Part shown: positions 23,838 through 35,199 of the stretch, piece after piece | Layout: each line of letters starts with the position of its first letter | Position numbering within the stretch: the first letter of the stretch is position 1 | Source of the DNA: Odontocerum albicorne | Taxonomy: Eukaryota; Arthropoda; Insecta; Trichoptera; Odontoceridae | Length of the DNA stretch: 64,000 nt | NCBI GenBank assembly: GCA_949825065.1 | Contig: OX463854.1 | Span: forward strand, 15,661,112 to 15,725,111 | Direction: 5' to 3' | Notes under the pieces: model-generated | The model's input: the letters and a program-made list of their open reading frames with translations, nothing else | What the model was told of the DNA's origin: nothing | Databases searched by the model: none | Program-made: the position numbers and the translations under genes

Positions 23838-24599
23838 TAGATTATAATTTCAATGATGAAAAGTAGATAAATACTTGAAGAAGATTGACCCTTTTGAAGA
23901 TTTTTTACAAATTTGATCGACATTGGCTGTATTATATTTTGATTATTGGAAAACCGTTTTCTAATACGTAAATAAATACATACCATCACAAAGAAAGTCT
24001 CAGGACAGCTTGAAACTTTCCTTTCTCGTCTCTGCTAGAAAGCTTCTTATACAGCTCCTGTAATTTCTCTTCTTACAATACTTTGTTTCAAAATATCATT
24101 CATTTGATCTAATATTATTTTGTTGGTCTGCCTCTGTTACGCCTTTTACTGATATTATTTGAACTATATGTTTGTTTTTTTCTTCTTTTAAGTCTTACTC
24201 AACACATCAGCCTTAAGTTCACATTCATCCCTAATCACTTAATTTGTATTCTATTATAAACTAGCTGTACCCAGCCACGCGTTGCTGTGGCTCAGTCTGG
24301 TTAAATGTAAAAGAAAGAAAAGAGAAAGCACACGTTTCAATTTTGTTTAATTTCACAATGCGTATACAATATTTTTGATGTATTGTATCCAATATTTTTG
24401 ATGTCTTGTATACAATCTGGGTATACAATATTTTTGATGTCTTTCAGGCACTCTCAGTCTGTCGCGTTTATCACCGTGCTTGCAAATGATCGCGTCACTC
24501 CAAGAGGTCAATTCACGATATGATTTGAATTCAAATCAAAGATCGATTGCACTGAAAAAGAAGAAAAATAGTTATAACAAAAACATATAAAATTGCGAA

Positions 24600-24770
24600 A
24601 CATTAAAAAACGAACTCAATAATATTATTAAGTTCGGATACATCTTTGTTCTTGCCGCCAACAATAGCTCACTTAGCTAATCGTGATTCTTATAATTGAT
24701 TTGAATATAGGGAAATACTTTTTCAAACAATTCCTCTTTTAACGTCACTAAATTGCAGAAGTTCTATTAC
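24600..24770 (-). pseudogene. Helitron helicase, C-proximal fragment
   Basis: Minus strand reads NFCNLVTLKEELFEKVFPYI followed by QINYKNHD and, after a one-base shift and stop, GGKNKDVSELNN. The first part repeats the end of the larger fragment (NFCNLVTSKEELLF), but here the normal helicase sequence continues. The coding region was therefore split and partly duplicated by an insertion or rearrangement covering about 24790-25250, which includes a LRSEVYVDLRDAVVNDG-like stretch also of Helitron origin. Confidence 0.6.
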
Positions 24771-25199
24771 CGTCATTTACAACTGCATCTCGCAAATCAA
24801 CGTATACTTCAGAGCGAAGCTTGGTCCGATTCAAACGGATGAATATCAAATTTTATCAACTTTAATATAGGCCTCGATTGTAATAAATAGCAAGTTATTT
24901 AGGTAAATACATCACATAAAACTAATAATAAATCTTGTTACAAATTATCAAAAATGGGCAGTTCGTTAAAAATCTAATGTGACATTTGTTAAAAGTTAGT
25001 TGCATGAAACTTTTAATAATTCAAATGTATAAAACATACACAGATATATACCATTAATTCAAATGAAAATCAATAATAACAAAAATAACAAAAACCGGTT
25101 TAAAAAACCCGAATTGAAAGATATTTAATATTCGGAATTAAAATAAATTGAAATCTATATTGCGTGTGTTGCCGTTACATTCAACAGGGGGCGCTCTTA

Positions 25200-26010
25200 T
25201 TATATTGTCTGTTTTATATACAACTGTTTATTAAATTTCACAATGCTTGTGGATAAACAATATTTTTTGTTAAAAAGCAATTCTTCTTTTGACGTCACTA
25301 AGTTGCAGAAGTTATGAGGCAATGAAATTCGTCCTGAGATCAGATCAACTGGTACCTTTCCATTCCCGATTTCCTGCAATTGATGTGAGAATATCTCACC
25401 TGATCGATCGTTTTGCAACTGGACATGCATATTTGTAGTTAATTTCAACGTCTTTACGTGTCGCCACAAAATAGAGTATTTCAGGCAAGCATTTATTTCA
25501 TCCGCCGGTGTCGATCGAGGAATTACAGGTAATGTTTGCCTGAAATCTCCTGCAAGCAATATAAATGCGTTCCCAAATGGTCTGATGTTTCCACGCAAAT
25601 CTCGCAATGATCGATCAAGAGCTTCGAGCGACTTTTTGTGTGCCATTGTGCATTCATCCCAAACAATAAGTTTGCATTTCTGCAATACTTTTCCCATGCC
25701 GGATGCTTTAGAAACGTTGCACGTGGGAGTTTCAATGAATCGCATGTTCAATGGTAATTTCAAAGCGGAATGAGCAGTTCTTCCACCTCGTAGAAGTGTC
25801 GCAGCTATTCCTGACGACGCAAGAGATAAGGCTATGCCATTTTGGGATCGAATTGCTGCCAGAATCAATCTAATTAGGAACGTTTTACCAGTTCCTCCTG
25901 GCGCATCTAAGAAGAAGATTTCTCCAACCCTTTTATTGACAGTCATTAGAAAGTCAGTATAATAAAAATTAGTAATTAAAACGTCAGTTGAGAGAAAACA
26001 ATTTTTCGAT
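25200..26010 (-). pseudogene. Helitron PIF1-like helicase, N-proximal fragment
   Basis: The 248-codon frame (25200-25946) holds Walker A DAPGGTGKT (residues 14-22 from the internal Met), motif Ia SLASSGIAATLL, Walker B LIVWDE (93-98) and the Helitron/PIF1 signature AGDFRQTLPVIPR (132-144). It remains open upstream to about 26010 (CFLSTDVLITNFYYTDFL), so the Met at 25946 is internal. After LPHNFCNLVTSKEELLFNKK the frame runs into unrelated sequence and stops at 25200. In a live Helitron this domain unwinds DNA during rolling-circle transposition. The last part is duplicated at 24600-24770. Confidence 0.85.
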
Positions 26011-27345
26011 TTATAAAAAAAATCAACAGCTTACCATTTTACAGTTGACAAATTTGCCCCAATACGATGTGCTGGGCTGAAAAAGCAAGGTTATGAAAAC
26101 ATCTGGTGACCCCGTGTCTGGGTTCGCCCTATATTGGTGGGGTGTATCTTGGCCGAAGGGATGCTATTAGATGAGCCCACACCTTTTGATAGCTTCTGTA
26201 TATAATGTATTATCTGCAATTTATGTGTTTTAAAAGTGTTATTTAAATATAATCTGGACATACTATGCTGCTATCAATAAACCTATTATTTATTTATGTA
26301 ACAACGTTCAGTAAGAAAAAAGAAAGTTAAAACATATAAAATTGTGAAACATTAAAAAAGGAACTGAGCAGCGTAAAAGTTTGTTTTAATTTTCATTCAT
26401 ACAATACATTAGAAAGTCAGTATAATAAAAATTAGTAATTAAAACGTCAGTTTAGAGAAAACAATTTTTCGATTTATAAAAAAAATCAACAGCTTACCAT
26501 TTTACAGTTGACAAATTTGCCCCAATACGATGTGCTGGGCTGAAAAAGCTAGTGTGTGGGCTGCAAAACATCTGTTGTCCCCGTGGCTAGGTTCGCCCTA
26601 TATTGGTGGGGTGTATCTTGGCCGAAGGGATGCTATAAGATGAGCCCAGACCTTTTGATAGCTTCTGTATATAATGTATTATCTGCAATTAATGTGTTTT
26701 AAAAGTGTTATTTAAATATAATCTGGACATACTATGCTGCTATCAATAAACCTATTATTTATTTATTTATTTATTTATGTAACAACGTTCAGTAAGAAAA
26801 AAGAAAGTTAAAACATATAAAATTGTGAAACATTAAAAAAAGAACTGAGCAGCGTAAAAGTTTGTTTTAATTTTCATTCATACAATACATTAGAAAGTCA
26901 GTATAATAAAAATTAGTAATTAAAACGTCACTTTAGAGAAAACAATTTTTCGATTTATAAAAAAAATCAACAGCTTACCATTTTACAGTTGACAAATTTG
27001 CCCCAATACGATGTGCTGGGCTGAAAAAGCTAGGGTGTGGGCTGCAAAACATCTGGTGTCCCCGTGGCTGGGTTCGCCCTATATTGGTGGGGTGTATCTT
27101 GGCCGAAGGGATGCTATTAGATGAGCCCAGACTTTTTGATAGCTTCTGTATATAATGTATTATCTGCAATTTATGTGTTTTAAAAGTGTTATTTAAATAT
27201 AATCTGGACATACTATGCTGCTATCAATAAACCTATAATTTATTTATGTAACAACGTTCAGTAAGAAAAAAGAAAGTTAAAACATATAAAATTGTGAAAC
27301 ATTAAAAAAGCAACTGAGCAGCGTAAAAGTTTGTTTTAATTTTCA
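25945..27345. repeat. Three tandem ~470-bp units inside the Helitron
   Basis: Units begin with ATTAGAAAGTCAGTATAATA at 25945, 26408 and 26889 (spacing 463 and 481 bp) and the third ends near 27345. They are more than 95 percent alike by eye; the second has an extra TTTATTTATTTA. Each contains GGGGTGTATCTTGGCCGAAG and TATCAATAAACCTAT. The first unit passes directly into the helicase reading frame, so the array arose from the segment just 5' of that exon. Confidence 0.85.
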
Positions 27346-28324
27346 TTTTTTTTTGCGATATTTCTACGGGTACTTCTTTCTAATATACCACCAAATAATT
27401 TATTTATTTAATTAATGACATAAAAGTGTCTTTATATACAAATGAACATGTGACAGGTTATACAAGTACTTAAAATTATTGACAAATAATACAACTTTAT
27501 CTTAAATTAACATCTGTACTTTTCTTTTTGAAAAAAGTTAGGTTAACTTTTGAAATATGAATCAATAATGAAAGTTTTTCATCAAATATAATTCTTAAGT
27601 CCATTATTTTTTAAACTTACAACTTACCACAACCACTCAAGTCAATTTTATGACAATATAACTATTTTTTATTATTTTTTATCAAGTTTTTTATTAACGA
27701 CGTAAGATCGCGTCACAATCTATATAAAATGCGTCACAATGATAATATAAAGCTTGGTTCGTGTCTAGAATAAATATATTTACGAAAAAAAAACCTGTAT
27801 TATTTATAAAATTTATAAAATATGTATTATATATAAAATCTATTATTTAATATTAAAGATAAAATTATTTTATATTTTATGTATATAGACTTATTTGAAT
27901 AAAAATATTCATCACGAAATCTCAAAATAGAATATGGTCAACTGTCAAAATGTTTAGTTGATAAAATTTATTATTTATGAAATATGTATTAGTTATAAAA
28001 TTTATGATTTAATATTAAACATAAAATTATTTTATATTTATATTATGTATATAGACTTTATAAATATTAATTACGAAACGTCAAATAGAATATGGTCAAC
28101 TGTCAAAATGAGATTCGTCTTGTCCCCGACAGGTTCGCATAGATATTTCTTTTTGATTTAAAAAAAAATTTATATACACTGATATATATATATAAATAAA
28201 AATCAAAAAACATTTCCGTTGACGAATATTAACTTTACTCAAAATTTCAAAGCGATCGGTAGAGAACTTCCGGAGATTAGCTGCCTTCAATTAACGAACA
28301 TTTACATTTTTATTTATATAGATT

Positions 28325-28625
28325 GTCGCCCCATGTATTATTCTAAGTGTACGCATTTCTACAGGACTATTAAATTCTTAGCATATTTTGATACCGGTTT
28401 TTTGAGAACGTTCAAGTATACTCGTAGATGTTTTAGTGTCCCGTTGACTTTGATTTCCCATTACTACACACTGTCTCAGACGTAACAAGGGATATCGTAA
28501 CTCTTTCAACCTCTGATAAAAAACAACTTAAATTGTGGATTTTTGGTCTAATTATCGAAATAAATGCATAATTATTCATTTTTTTCTTAAGAATATACTA
28601 TATTTGAATAATGTTATTTAATGAT
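28325..28625. other. Spacer, no gene seen
   Basis: Only a TACTCGTA octamer at 28419. Confidence 0.5.
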
Positions 28626-28629
28626 ATTT

Positions 28630-28835
28630 TAACGGCGACCTCCATGGATCAGGTGGTGTGATGTCTATCTTCCTACTGAGGTGTTGTGGATTCAATCCCT
28701 TTAAGTTTTTTTTTAAATTCTAGTTTGGGTTTCACTTACGAACTTTATTTCATCTTTCGAGTTGGTTGGAACAGATTGTCATAATGCAATAAACCCATCA
28801 GGCTGTACTGTATATAACGAAAGTGTTATATAATA
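28630..28835 (+). repeat. tRNA-derived SINE, full length but decayed head
   Basis: The head GACCTCCATGGATCAGGTG and GGATTCAATCCC (B-box-like) are followed by GGGTTTCACTTACGAAC, TTTCGAGTTGGTTGGAACAG and the tail CATCAGGCTGTACTGTATAT, CGAAAGTGTTATA. Confidence 0.7.
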
Positions 28836-28859
28836 CAATACAAAGCAATTCGTCCAATC

Positions 28860-29460
28860 AATAGTTTACTACTTAAAGAATATCTTAATATAAAACGAAA
28901 AAAGCACAACATTATTTTTCACAAATAAGCAATTTATTTCCAGTTTCCTCTCTTGCCATTTGAGATGCCACCAAACATCATAAAATTAATCGTTTTTCTT
29001 ACAATTACAGAAAATCCCAAGCGAGTTAGCTCGGTATGTCGGAACGTGTAATAAGATTTAATTTCTCTTATTACAACAGGGCTTTCATTTTATTTTCCGA
29101 CAATGTTTTCATTTTATTTTCCGACAATGCCTTTCAAACATCTTTTTATATCACCGTCACGGTATGTCGTCGGAATTCCCCGAGAGTCCTTAATTCAGTC
29201 CAAGGACGACTAACGTTTAGTCGTTTTTGGTAAAATTGGTTAATTAAATCAAATTTCATTTCAACTGCTAAAATTTTATCCGTCTAATTACAATCAAGCT
29301 TTATAGAGAAGTACCTTCTTCGTTATTATGTGAATAAAAAACTCTTATTAACAACTTAAATGTTGTCAGGTGTAACCAAATCATGGAAGAGAAATTTAGA
29401 GTCGTACGAATTAGATAATTTGTAATTGACGATATTGTGGGTAATGAAATTTACTAGGTT
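28860..29460. other. AT-rich spacer, no gene seen
   Basis: A short direct repeat CATTTTATTTTCCGACAATG occurs twice near 29085-29128. Otherwise nothing. Confidence 0.5.
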
Positions 29461-29533
29461 TTAATATAATGGGCTACCCGGAAAGGAATTTAGTTTTTTT
29501 AGATTAAACGCAAACGCAAAATTGCACCAAATA

Positions 29534-30794
29534 CGAGGGTTGCTACTTAAATTTTGAGACAGACAAGTAAAAACAAATATTTATCATCGAAAATGGCTTT
29601 ATTGTTTTTCAAAATACTCTTCATGAAGATCAATACACTTTTGCATGCGTTTAACCAATTTTCGAAGCACTTTTTCCACTCCGAATGAGGTAACTTCAAA
29701 ACATGCGTTTTGAACGCATCAACCGCTTCTTTAGGCGTCGAAAAACGTTGACCTCGCAATTTATTTTTAATGTTCGGGAATAAAAAGAAGTCACTGGATG
29801 CCAAATCAGGGCTGTACGGCGGATGACCCATCAATTCGATGTTTTGAGTGCTCAAAAAGTGACTTGTTTGAGCCGATGTGTGATCGCTCGCATTGTCGTG
29901 GTGAAGAATGATCCATTTTCTCCGAACACTTCTGGCAAACAAATGGTGGTGTACCATTCATAATTGACCGTACGACGTTCCACTAAAGGCGCTGTTGCGA
30001 CGTGACCATTTAAACCGAAGAAACAAGCCACCATTTGCTTCGAAGTGCTTCATGCGCGAACAACTTTTGTTGGATTTGGCTCGTCTTGAAAGACCCATAC
30101 AGTCGACTGCTGTTTAGTTTCTAGCTCATATGCATAGATCCATGATTCGTCGCCTGTCACGATCTTATAGACGTCTTTTGAAGCACCGCGATCGAATTTT
30201 TTCAACATTTATTTGGACCAATCGACACGAGCCTTTTTCGTGCGATTGTTAAATTATGCGGTATCCAACGCGAACAAATCGTTTTGACGACCAAATGTTC
30301 CTGCAATATTGAATGTATGCGAGTGGAACTAATGGCCAAACATGCCTCAGTCTTACGATAAGTCATATGACGATCTTGCAATATCAGTTCACGCACAGCT
30401 TCGATGTTTTCTGGCACAACAACCGATTTTGGACGACCTTCACGAAATTCGTCCTAAAACGAACTACGACCACGATTGAATTCGGAAAACCAGCGAAACA
30501 CAGTGGCCCGGGGTGGTGCTTCATCACCAAAAGTCGAAGCGAGTTGATGGGCACACTGTTGTTGAGTTAATCCACGTCGAAAATCATAAAAAATCATCGC
30601 ACGAAAATGTTCACGATTTAATTCCATTTTTGGCCGAGATGAATTTTTCAAGTCACTGTAAACAACACAAATAGCACTCGTATGACAAAACTTTCTGAGC
30701 ACGTATACCATTAAAAACGTCAAACTTTACGACGCTGATGTCTGATTGACGTATCTACACTGGTGCTGCAATATCTCAAAACTTAAGTAGCAAC
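29534..30794 (-). mobile_element. mariner element 4, near full length
   Basis: The left end is TA (29532-29533) then CGAGGGTTGCTACTTAAAT. The right end retains the inverse of GTTGCTACTTAAGTTTTGAG but has lost the outermost CGAGG. Its gene is on the minus strand. Pieces of another mariner lie on both sides (a GGGCTACCCGGAAAGGAAT end at about 29471-29489 and an N-terminal region at 30805-31100), so element 4 probably jumped into an older mariner. Confidence 0.8.
29547..30627 (-). pseudogene. mariner transposase pseudogene (element 4)
   Basis: Minus strand, likely start at 30627 (MELNREHFRAMIFYDF). It reads through HTH1 (FGDEAPPRATVFRWFSEFNR), then PENIEAVRELILQDRHMTYR and HSILQEHLVVKTICSRWIPH. 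The first Asp is in a GDESWIYAYE stretch near 30130-30160. The second Asp is in LHHDNASDHTSAQ and the third in HPPYSPDLASSDFFLF. Several frameshifts and at least two stops (near 30210 and 30060) break the frame, with the last third open as 29547-29957. The C terminus DKYLFLLVCLKI runs into the terminal repeat. Confidence 0.85.
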
Positions 30795-30804
30795 TTCATC
30801 AACT

Positions 30805-31140
30805 GTGGTTCTCCATATTTTCAGAATTTCAGCAGTATCTTGTGTCGTTGAACGCTAGTTATTCTCGATCAAATCCTTGATTTGGGCGTCATCAATGGTA
30901 ATAGGCCTTTCAGATCGAACACCATCTTCTAGTGTCGTATTACCATTACGGAATTATTTAAACCACATTCGACACATACAATAGCTTACTGCATCATCGC
31001 CGTACACTCTACATACTTTTGTTTTTTGTTTCTATCGACTTTTTTTCTTTTGCGGTAGTAAAATAGCATCGAGCACCGAAAAACAACTTTTGTTCCATCT
31101 TTCAATTAACACCAAAAAAACACTCGAGCAATTTGGATAA
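30805..31140 (-). pseudogene. mariner element 5, N-terminal remnant
   Basis: Minus strand translation gives VCRVYGDDAVSYCMCRMWFK, a stop, FRNGNTTLEDGVRSERPITI, then DDAQIKDLIENN and DTAEILKIW. This is the two-part HTH region of a mariner transposase with the (S/R)xRP linker. The catalytic half is missing. It is probably the outer element into which mariner 4 inserted. Confidence 0.7.
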
Positions 31141-31234
31141 ATGGTGTCAGAAAATACGCTAATCTACTAGTTATAATAAAATACACTCCTCAAATATCGA
31201 TGCACTCCTCAAATATCGATACACTCCTCAAATA

Positions 31235-31505
31235 AGATTCCGGTGTCAAGTGCTCGTCTGCGTTGGTCTGGATATGTAGCTTGCATATCTGACTCCATTC
31301 TCCCAAGAAATATCTTCTTTGGTGAGTTATCACAGAGCAGAATAATGTATTAAGGGATATAAGGACTTATTGCATGACGCATAAGCACTCAGCACTACTG
31401 GAAGTAACAGCAGACGATCGAGCCAAATGGCGTTGAATAGTTGCTAGTTTAGCCAATAGAGAAGAAAAACGCACACAAGCTGCACGTGCTGAATCTCCTT
31501 CCCTA
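31235..31505 (+). pseudogene. LINE ORF2 C-terminal tail, remnant
   Basis: From 31252 the frame reads ARLRWSGYVACISDSILPRN, IFFGELSQ, then after small shifts HSALLEVTADDRAKWR and REEKRTQAARAES. The order W-x-GHVARM, (K)RYKDxL, DRAxWR is the usual C terminus of insect LINE reverse transcriptases. Heavily decayed; no upstream RT domain. Confidence 0.65.
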
Positions 31506-31699
31506 TATGCAACAGAATATGCACATCACAAATTGTCACACGTACTTCAGTTGCATCAAATATTGTACGAGTAAGCTTAACTCTATTTTGTATTATGCCT
31601 TTTACTATTCTTCTCATGGATATTGGATATTTATTCATGTTTTAAATAATAATTATTATCCACTTTCTAAGAAAATTGTATTGTATGTCAACGCTTTAC

Positions 31700-31850
31700 G
31701 ACCTCCGTGACCTAGTTACTCAGGGGTTATGGGTTCGATTAACATTAGTCCCAATTTTATTAAAAGGGTTCCTGCATGTTTCACTTAAAGTCTCTTTTCA
31801 ACATCTTTCTGATCGGTTGGAAGAGATTGCAATTGTATAAATTCGTTAAG
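31700..31850 (+). repeat. tRNA-derived SINE, 3'-truncated
   Basis: Head CGACCTCCGTGACCTAGTTAC and B box GGGTTCGATT, then TGTTTCACTTAAAGTCTC and CATCTTTCTGATCGGTTGGA, AGAGATTGC. The tail is missing. Confidence 0.7.
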
Positions 31851-31859
31851 TGTTTCTGT

Positions 31860-32220
31860 TACAATGAAAGGTTAATAATTTTGCTGGACAGCGGCTCGGG
31901 GACGGGGATTGATAATGAAATTGTGTCTGTTTTGTTCGAGTTATTATTTGTTATTGTTACTGTATTTATCAAATCTAAATATACCGCAATGGATTTACCG
32001 CATACTATGTTTGATTACATATTTATCTCGCGAGTACAATTCAGCTGTCTCAGAACAGATTATGATTCTAGTTAGTCAGCTGATATATAACGTTGATCAT
32101 GTATACATTATATTATCGATGCCTATGTTTATATTTCTGCGTCAATTATTTTCAAAATATGTACCTATTTAAAAAAAATTTTTTTTGAAAATTTCATTAT
32201 ATGGTATATGCTTATTTAAT
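31860..32220. other. AT-rich spacer, no gene seen
   Basis: Overlapping open frames here show only AT-driven composition. Confidence 0.45.
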
Positions 32221-32352
32221 ATACGAGTATTACGGGGACCGGAAAGTTATCAAAATTTTGGGTCGTACATACCCTTTTACAGTTAGTTTGTCTCGAAAGT
32301 GAGAGTTGTGAATTTATTGTTTTGAATTATTTTATACCGTTATTTATAAACA

Positions 32353-32676
32353 ATGTCAAGGTCAACAATCCATGAAGAAAATTGGCTTCAATGCATGCTT
32401 TTTTTTTCGACCAGTGAATGTAGTCAAACAAAGAAACAAAAAAGTACAGATACGTACGGAGATGTTTTAAAATTTAGTAAGTGTCATGGGTGGTTAGTAA
32501 ATTTAGAAAATGCCGATAGGAACCTCAGGGACGTTCCTAGAACGGGAAGACCCCATAAATTAGATGATGATGTGCTGACGTTATTAGTGGCATCAGATCC
32601 TCGTCAAACAATCGGAGAATTGTCAACTAAGCTTGGTTGTCCATGGTCAACAGTTCAGGAGCACCTTCATTGTATA
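32353..32676 (+). pseudogene. mariner transposase, N-terminal part (element 6)
   Basis: Begins MSRSTIHEENWLQCMLFF at ATG 32353 and includes a decayed first HTH (YGDVLKFSKCHGWLVNLENA), the linker RTGRPHKL and a good second HTH (TIGELSTKLGCPWSTVQEHL). The frame is cut at HCI by element 7. The part beyond the insertion (33757-33950) resumes as SKINKRGIWVPCELS and later CDKKWALYNN, where the first catalytic residue appears as CDK rather than the family's GDE. Confidence 0.8.
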
Positions 32677-32678
32677 TA

Positions 32679-33754
32679 CGAGGCGTATCCAGAAAGTAAG
32701 TGTACTGAGGCTCTCACGACCGGATGGATTTTATTTTCGACATGTTGGCTACACTTCCGTGTAGCCTGACCCTTCCCCTCCGCAACGAGACCGGTTCGAG
32801 GTAAGTACGTTGAGAAGTGTCGACGCGACAACACTTTTCGTGAAAAATGTCAACCCAATCTCCCGCCAAGTGCGAAATACGCGGCGTCATCCGTTATCTC
32901 GTTTGGAAGGGAAAACCTCCGGTTGAGGTTTATAATGAGGTGAAAACTGCATATGGTGATAAAGCTATGAATCGTACAAGTGTGTACAAGTGGTGTCGCG
33001 AGTTGAGGCCGGGCAAGAGATTTTGAGGCGCTGCAAACTCCATGGAGATGAATTTCTCCGCTCCATCGTTACTGGAGATGAAAATTGGGTTGCACACTAC
33101 ACGCCTGAAACCAAAAGGCAGTCTCAACAGTGGCGTCACACCTCTTCACCCTCCGCCAAAAAGTTCAAAACCACAATTTCAGCCAAGAAAATCATGGCAT
33201 CCGTGTTTTGGGACTGTCAAGGCATAATTTTAATTGAATATATGCCTCAAGGGGAGACCATCAATTCTGCAAGATACTGTGAGACCCTTAAAAAATTGCG
33301 GAGGGCGATTCAGAACAAGAGGAGACGCATGCTGACAAAGGGAGTCTGCCTGCTGCACGACAATGCCAGACCACACACGGCCAACGTCACGAAGGAACTG
33401 CTCGCCTCGTGTAAATGGGATGTCCTGAACCATCCCGCGCATTCCCCTGACCTAGCACCTTCAGATTACTATCTCTTTACCTCCCTGAAGCTGCACATGG
33501 GTGGAAAAAGGTTTTCAACCGACGAGGAGGTAAAGGAGGAGGTGGAGAAGTGGACGGAGGGGTTGGCGGGAAACTACTTCGAGGAAGGCATAAAAAAGTT
33601 GATACCCCGCTTCACCACCTGCATTGAGAGGAATGCCGACTATGTCGAAAAATAGCTTACATATGTACTACGGTAACCGCGTAATTTTTTTGTTTAAATA
33701 AAAGAAATTGTAACCTACAAAAAATCAGTACACTTACTTTCTGGATATGCCTCG
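32679..33754 (+). mobile_element. mariner element 7, nested in element 6
   Basis: A 1076-bp element with ends CGAGGCGTATCCAGAAAGTAA on the left and, inverted on the right, CGAGGCATATCCAGAAAGTAA. Flanked on both sides by TATA, of which TA is the expected target duplication. Removing the element together with one TATA restores the reading frame of the host transposase at HCI-SKINK. About 200 bp of the gene's middle are deleted, so the copy is short for a mariner. Confidence 0.9.
32847..33655 (+). pseudogene. mariner transposase with internal deletion (element 7)
   Basis: ATG 32847 gives MSTQSPAKCEIRGVIRYLVW followed by VYKWCRELRPGK, the first HTH. The sequence then jumps into the linker before the catalytic domain, so the second HTH is gone, and the frame shifts. 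From 32990 to 33655 it is fully open: EFLRSIVTGDENW (first Asp), SVFWDCQGIILIEYM, CLLHDNARPHT (second Asp) and HSPDLAPSDYYLF (third Asp, exactly 34 residues between the second and third), ending NADYVEK. The catalytic domain looks intact; DNA binding is not possible. Confidence 0.9.
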
Positions 33755-33964
33755 TATAAGTAAAATAAATAAACGAGGAATTTGGGTTCCCTGTGAATTG
33801 TCACTAATCGCACTAGATCAGCAAAGAACTATTTGTGCATCTCTCTTGTCCAGGTATGAAACCGACCCGTGTTTGCAGCTAATTGTGATTTGCGATAAGA
33901 AGTGGGCACTGTACAATAATCATATGCAAATAAAACAATGGCTTTCTTCCCCTACCCCTAATGT

Positions 33965-34780
33965 AGGATATTTTTTTAATTGACATAAGGAAATATTAAC
34001 GCGTGCTCTACAGAAACAAAAGAATAATTTTGAAAACTGGAAGTGATTTTTATTTGTTTTTTTTCCGAATGTTTTTCAACATTGTCAACATATGTTATAT
34101 CATATGCGCTCTTCTATCGAACTCTTGTTAGATACATGCATCACCATCATGGTCCTTAGAATTGAACAAATAAGGACGACATTTAAATCATTCTCTAATA
34201 TATAGTTAGAAATCGCCAAATACAGAAAAGGATCCACAAAACGACATATATAAACTGGGCAGCGATGCTAAGCCGGAAGCTTTAGTCGATAAATCGACAT
34301 CAGTAATTTTTCAAATACCGAAAATTCTATTTCGTTGTAAGGTCGGAATTATCAAGAAGTCTGTCCAAATACCAAAATTAGAATCATTGATGCTATTAAT
34401 CTGTTCGATGATAGATTTTTTTTCAATTATTCGCAAGTTTTTAGTATCACTCAATTCACGTGAATTTATTTATTCACGCTTATGTTTTATATATAAAATT
34501 AAAAAAAAAGCGCTCGTGAGGAGATATTTCATTATTTGCCTCTAACTGGAGCCAGCCAGTAGTGTAAAAATTGCTTCAGATTTTCTTTACCATTTGACAT
34601 AATATTGTCTTTCCTCATAATTATATCTTAAGAATTTAGATCTGCTATTTAAGTAATATTTTTTTAAATGATGGAAGATTTACGAGGAATATCGGATAAC
34701 ATGTTGCGATAGGAAACGAAGGCAATGGGACATTAATAAAATATATACTCAAACCGGACAGTATACAAATCTGCTTAGAC
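33965..34780. other. AT-rich spacer, no gene seen
   Basis: No coding or repeat structure recognised. Confidence 0.5.
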
Positions 34781-34789
34781 GATAGTGCA

Positions 34790-35165
34790 TAAAAGTATTT
34801 TAGTACTATCTTTGATGTATAGGAGTGAAACGTGAACATGGAAAAATACTGAAAAGAGTTAAATAAATGCTGTAGAAATGCGTGCATACTCGTAGGGTGC
34901 TAATGTAATATAAAATACGGAATGAAGTGATTAGGAATGAATGTAAACTATAGAGTAAGATGAAGTAGAGTACTCTGAAATGGTTTGGTCACGTGGAACG
35001 AATAAATATAAGTAGAAAACGTGGTAGAGGAAAATCAAAATAAGTATTATTGGATCAAGCAAGATGATTTTTTGAAAGAAGAATAAGTGAAAAGTTAAAT
35101 AAATTGTAAGGGCTGTATGAGGATGTGGAAGAGGTGAAATGTTTACTGGAAAAGGAAGCCAAAAT
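34790..35165 (+). pseudogene. LINE ORF2 C-terminal tail, remnant
   Basis: Reads MYRSETWTWKNTEKS, then INAVEM, then WFGHVERINISRKRGRGKSK, LLDQAR, ILERRISEKLN and LYEDVEEVKCLLEKE, with stops and shifts. ETWT...E(M)...WFGHVER...GRGR.K is the conserved order at the end of many insect LINE reverse transcriptases. The segment at 12690-12900 is a second copy of the same part. Confidence 0.7.
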
Positions 35166-35199
35166 GTAGGTGTAGACATCAGAGTTCCCGTGGCAAATT

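Larger units (their letters stand above)
24261..28322 (-). mobile_element. Helitron, rolling-circle transposon, both ends visible
   Basis: On the minus strand the 5' end is TCTATATAAATAAAAATG, preceded by host A (28323), followed by the usual AATCTCCGGAAGTTCTC / CGATCGCTTTGAAATTTTG leader. The 3' end is a GC hairpin (GAGCCACAGCAACGCGTGGC TGGGTACAG) followed by CTAG at 24261-24264 and host T. Insertion between A and T, 5'-TC, 3'-CTRR with a hairpin just upstream and no target duplication are the defining Helitron features. Inside are two fragments of a PIF1-type helicase, an array of three ~470-bp units and a ~165-bp duplication near 27790-28112. No Rep (HUH) nuclease domain was recognised, so this copy is non-autonomous. 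Confidence 0.85.
32233..33960 (+). mobile_element. mariner element 6, split by element 7 and 3'-truncated
   Basis: TA (32231-32232), then CGGGGACCGGAAAGTTATC, similar to the end of element 1. The body is interrupted by element 7 at 32679-33754 and continues to about 33960, where it breaks off before the second catalytic Asp. The right end is missing. Confidence 0.8.

Noticed and set aside
25585..25773. Plus-strand frame opposite the helicase
   Set aside because: Shadow of the minus-strand helicase, which has Walker A and B motifs.
27790..28112. Tandem ~165-bp duplication as a separate mobile element
   Set aside because: Both copies lie within the Helitron outline and are better explained as internal duplication.
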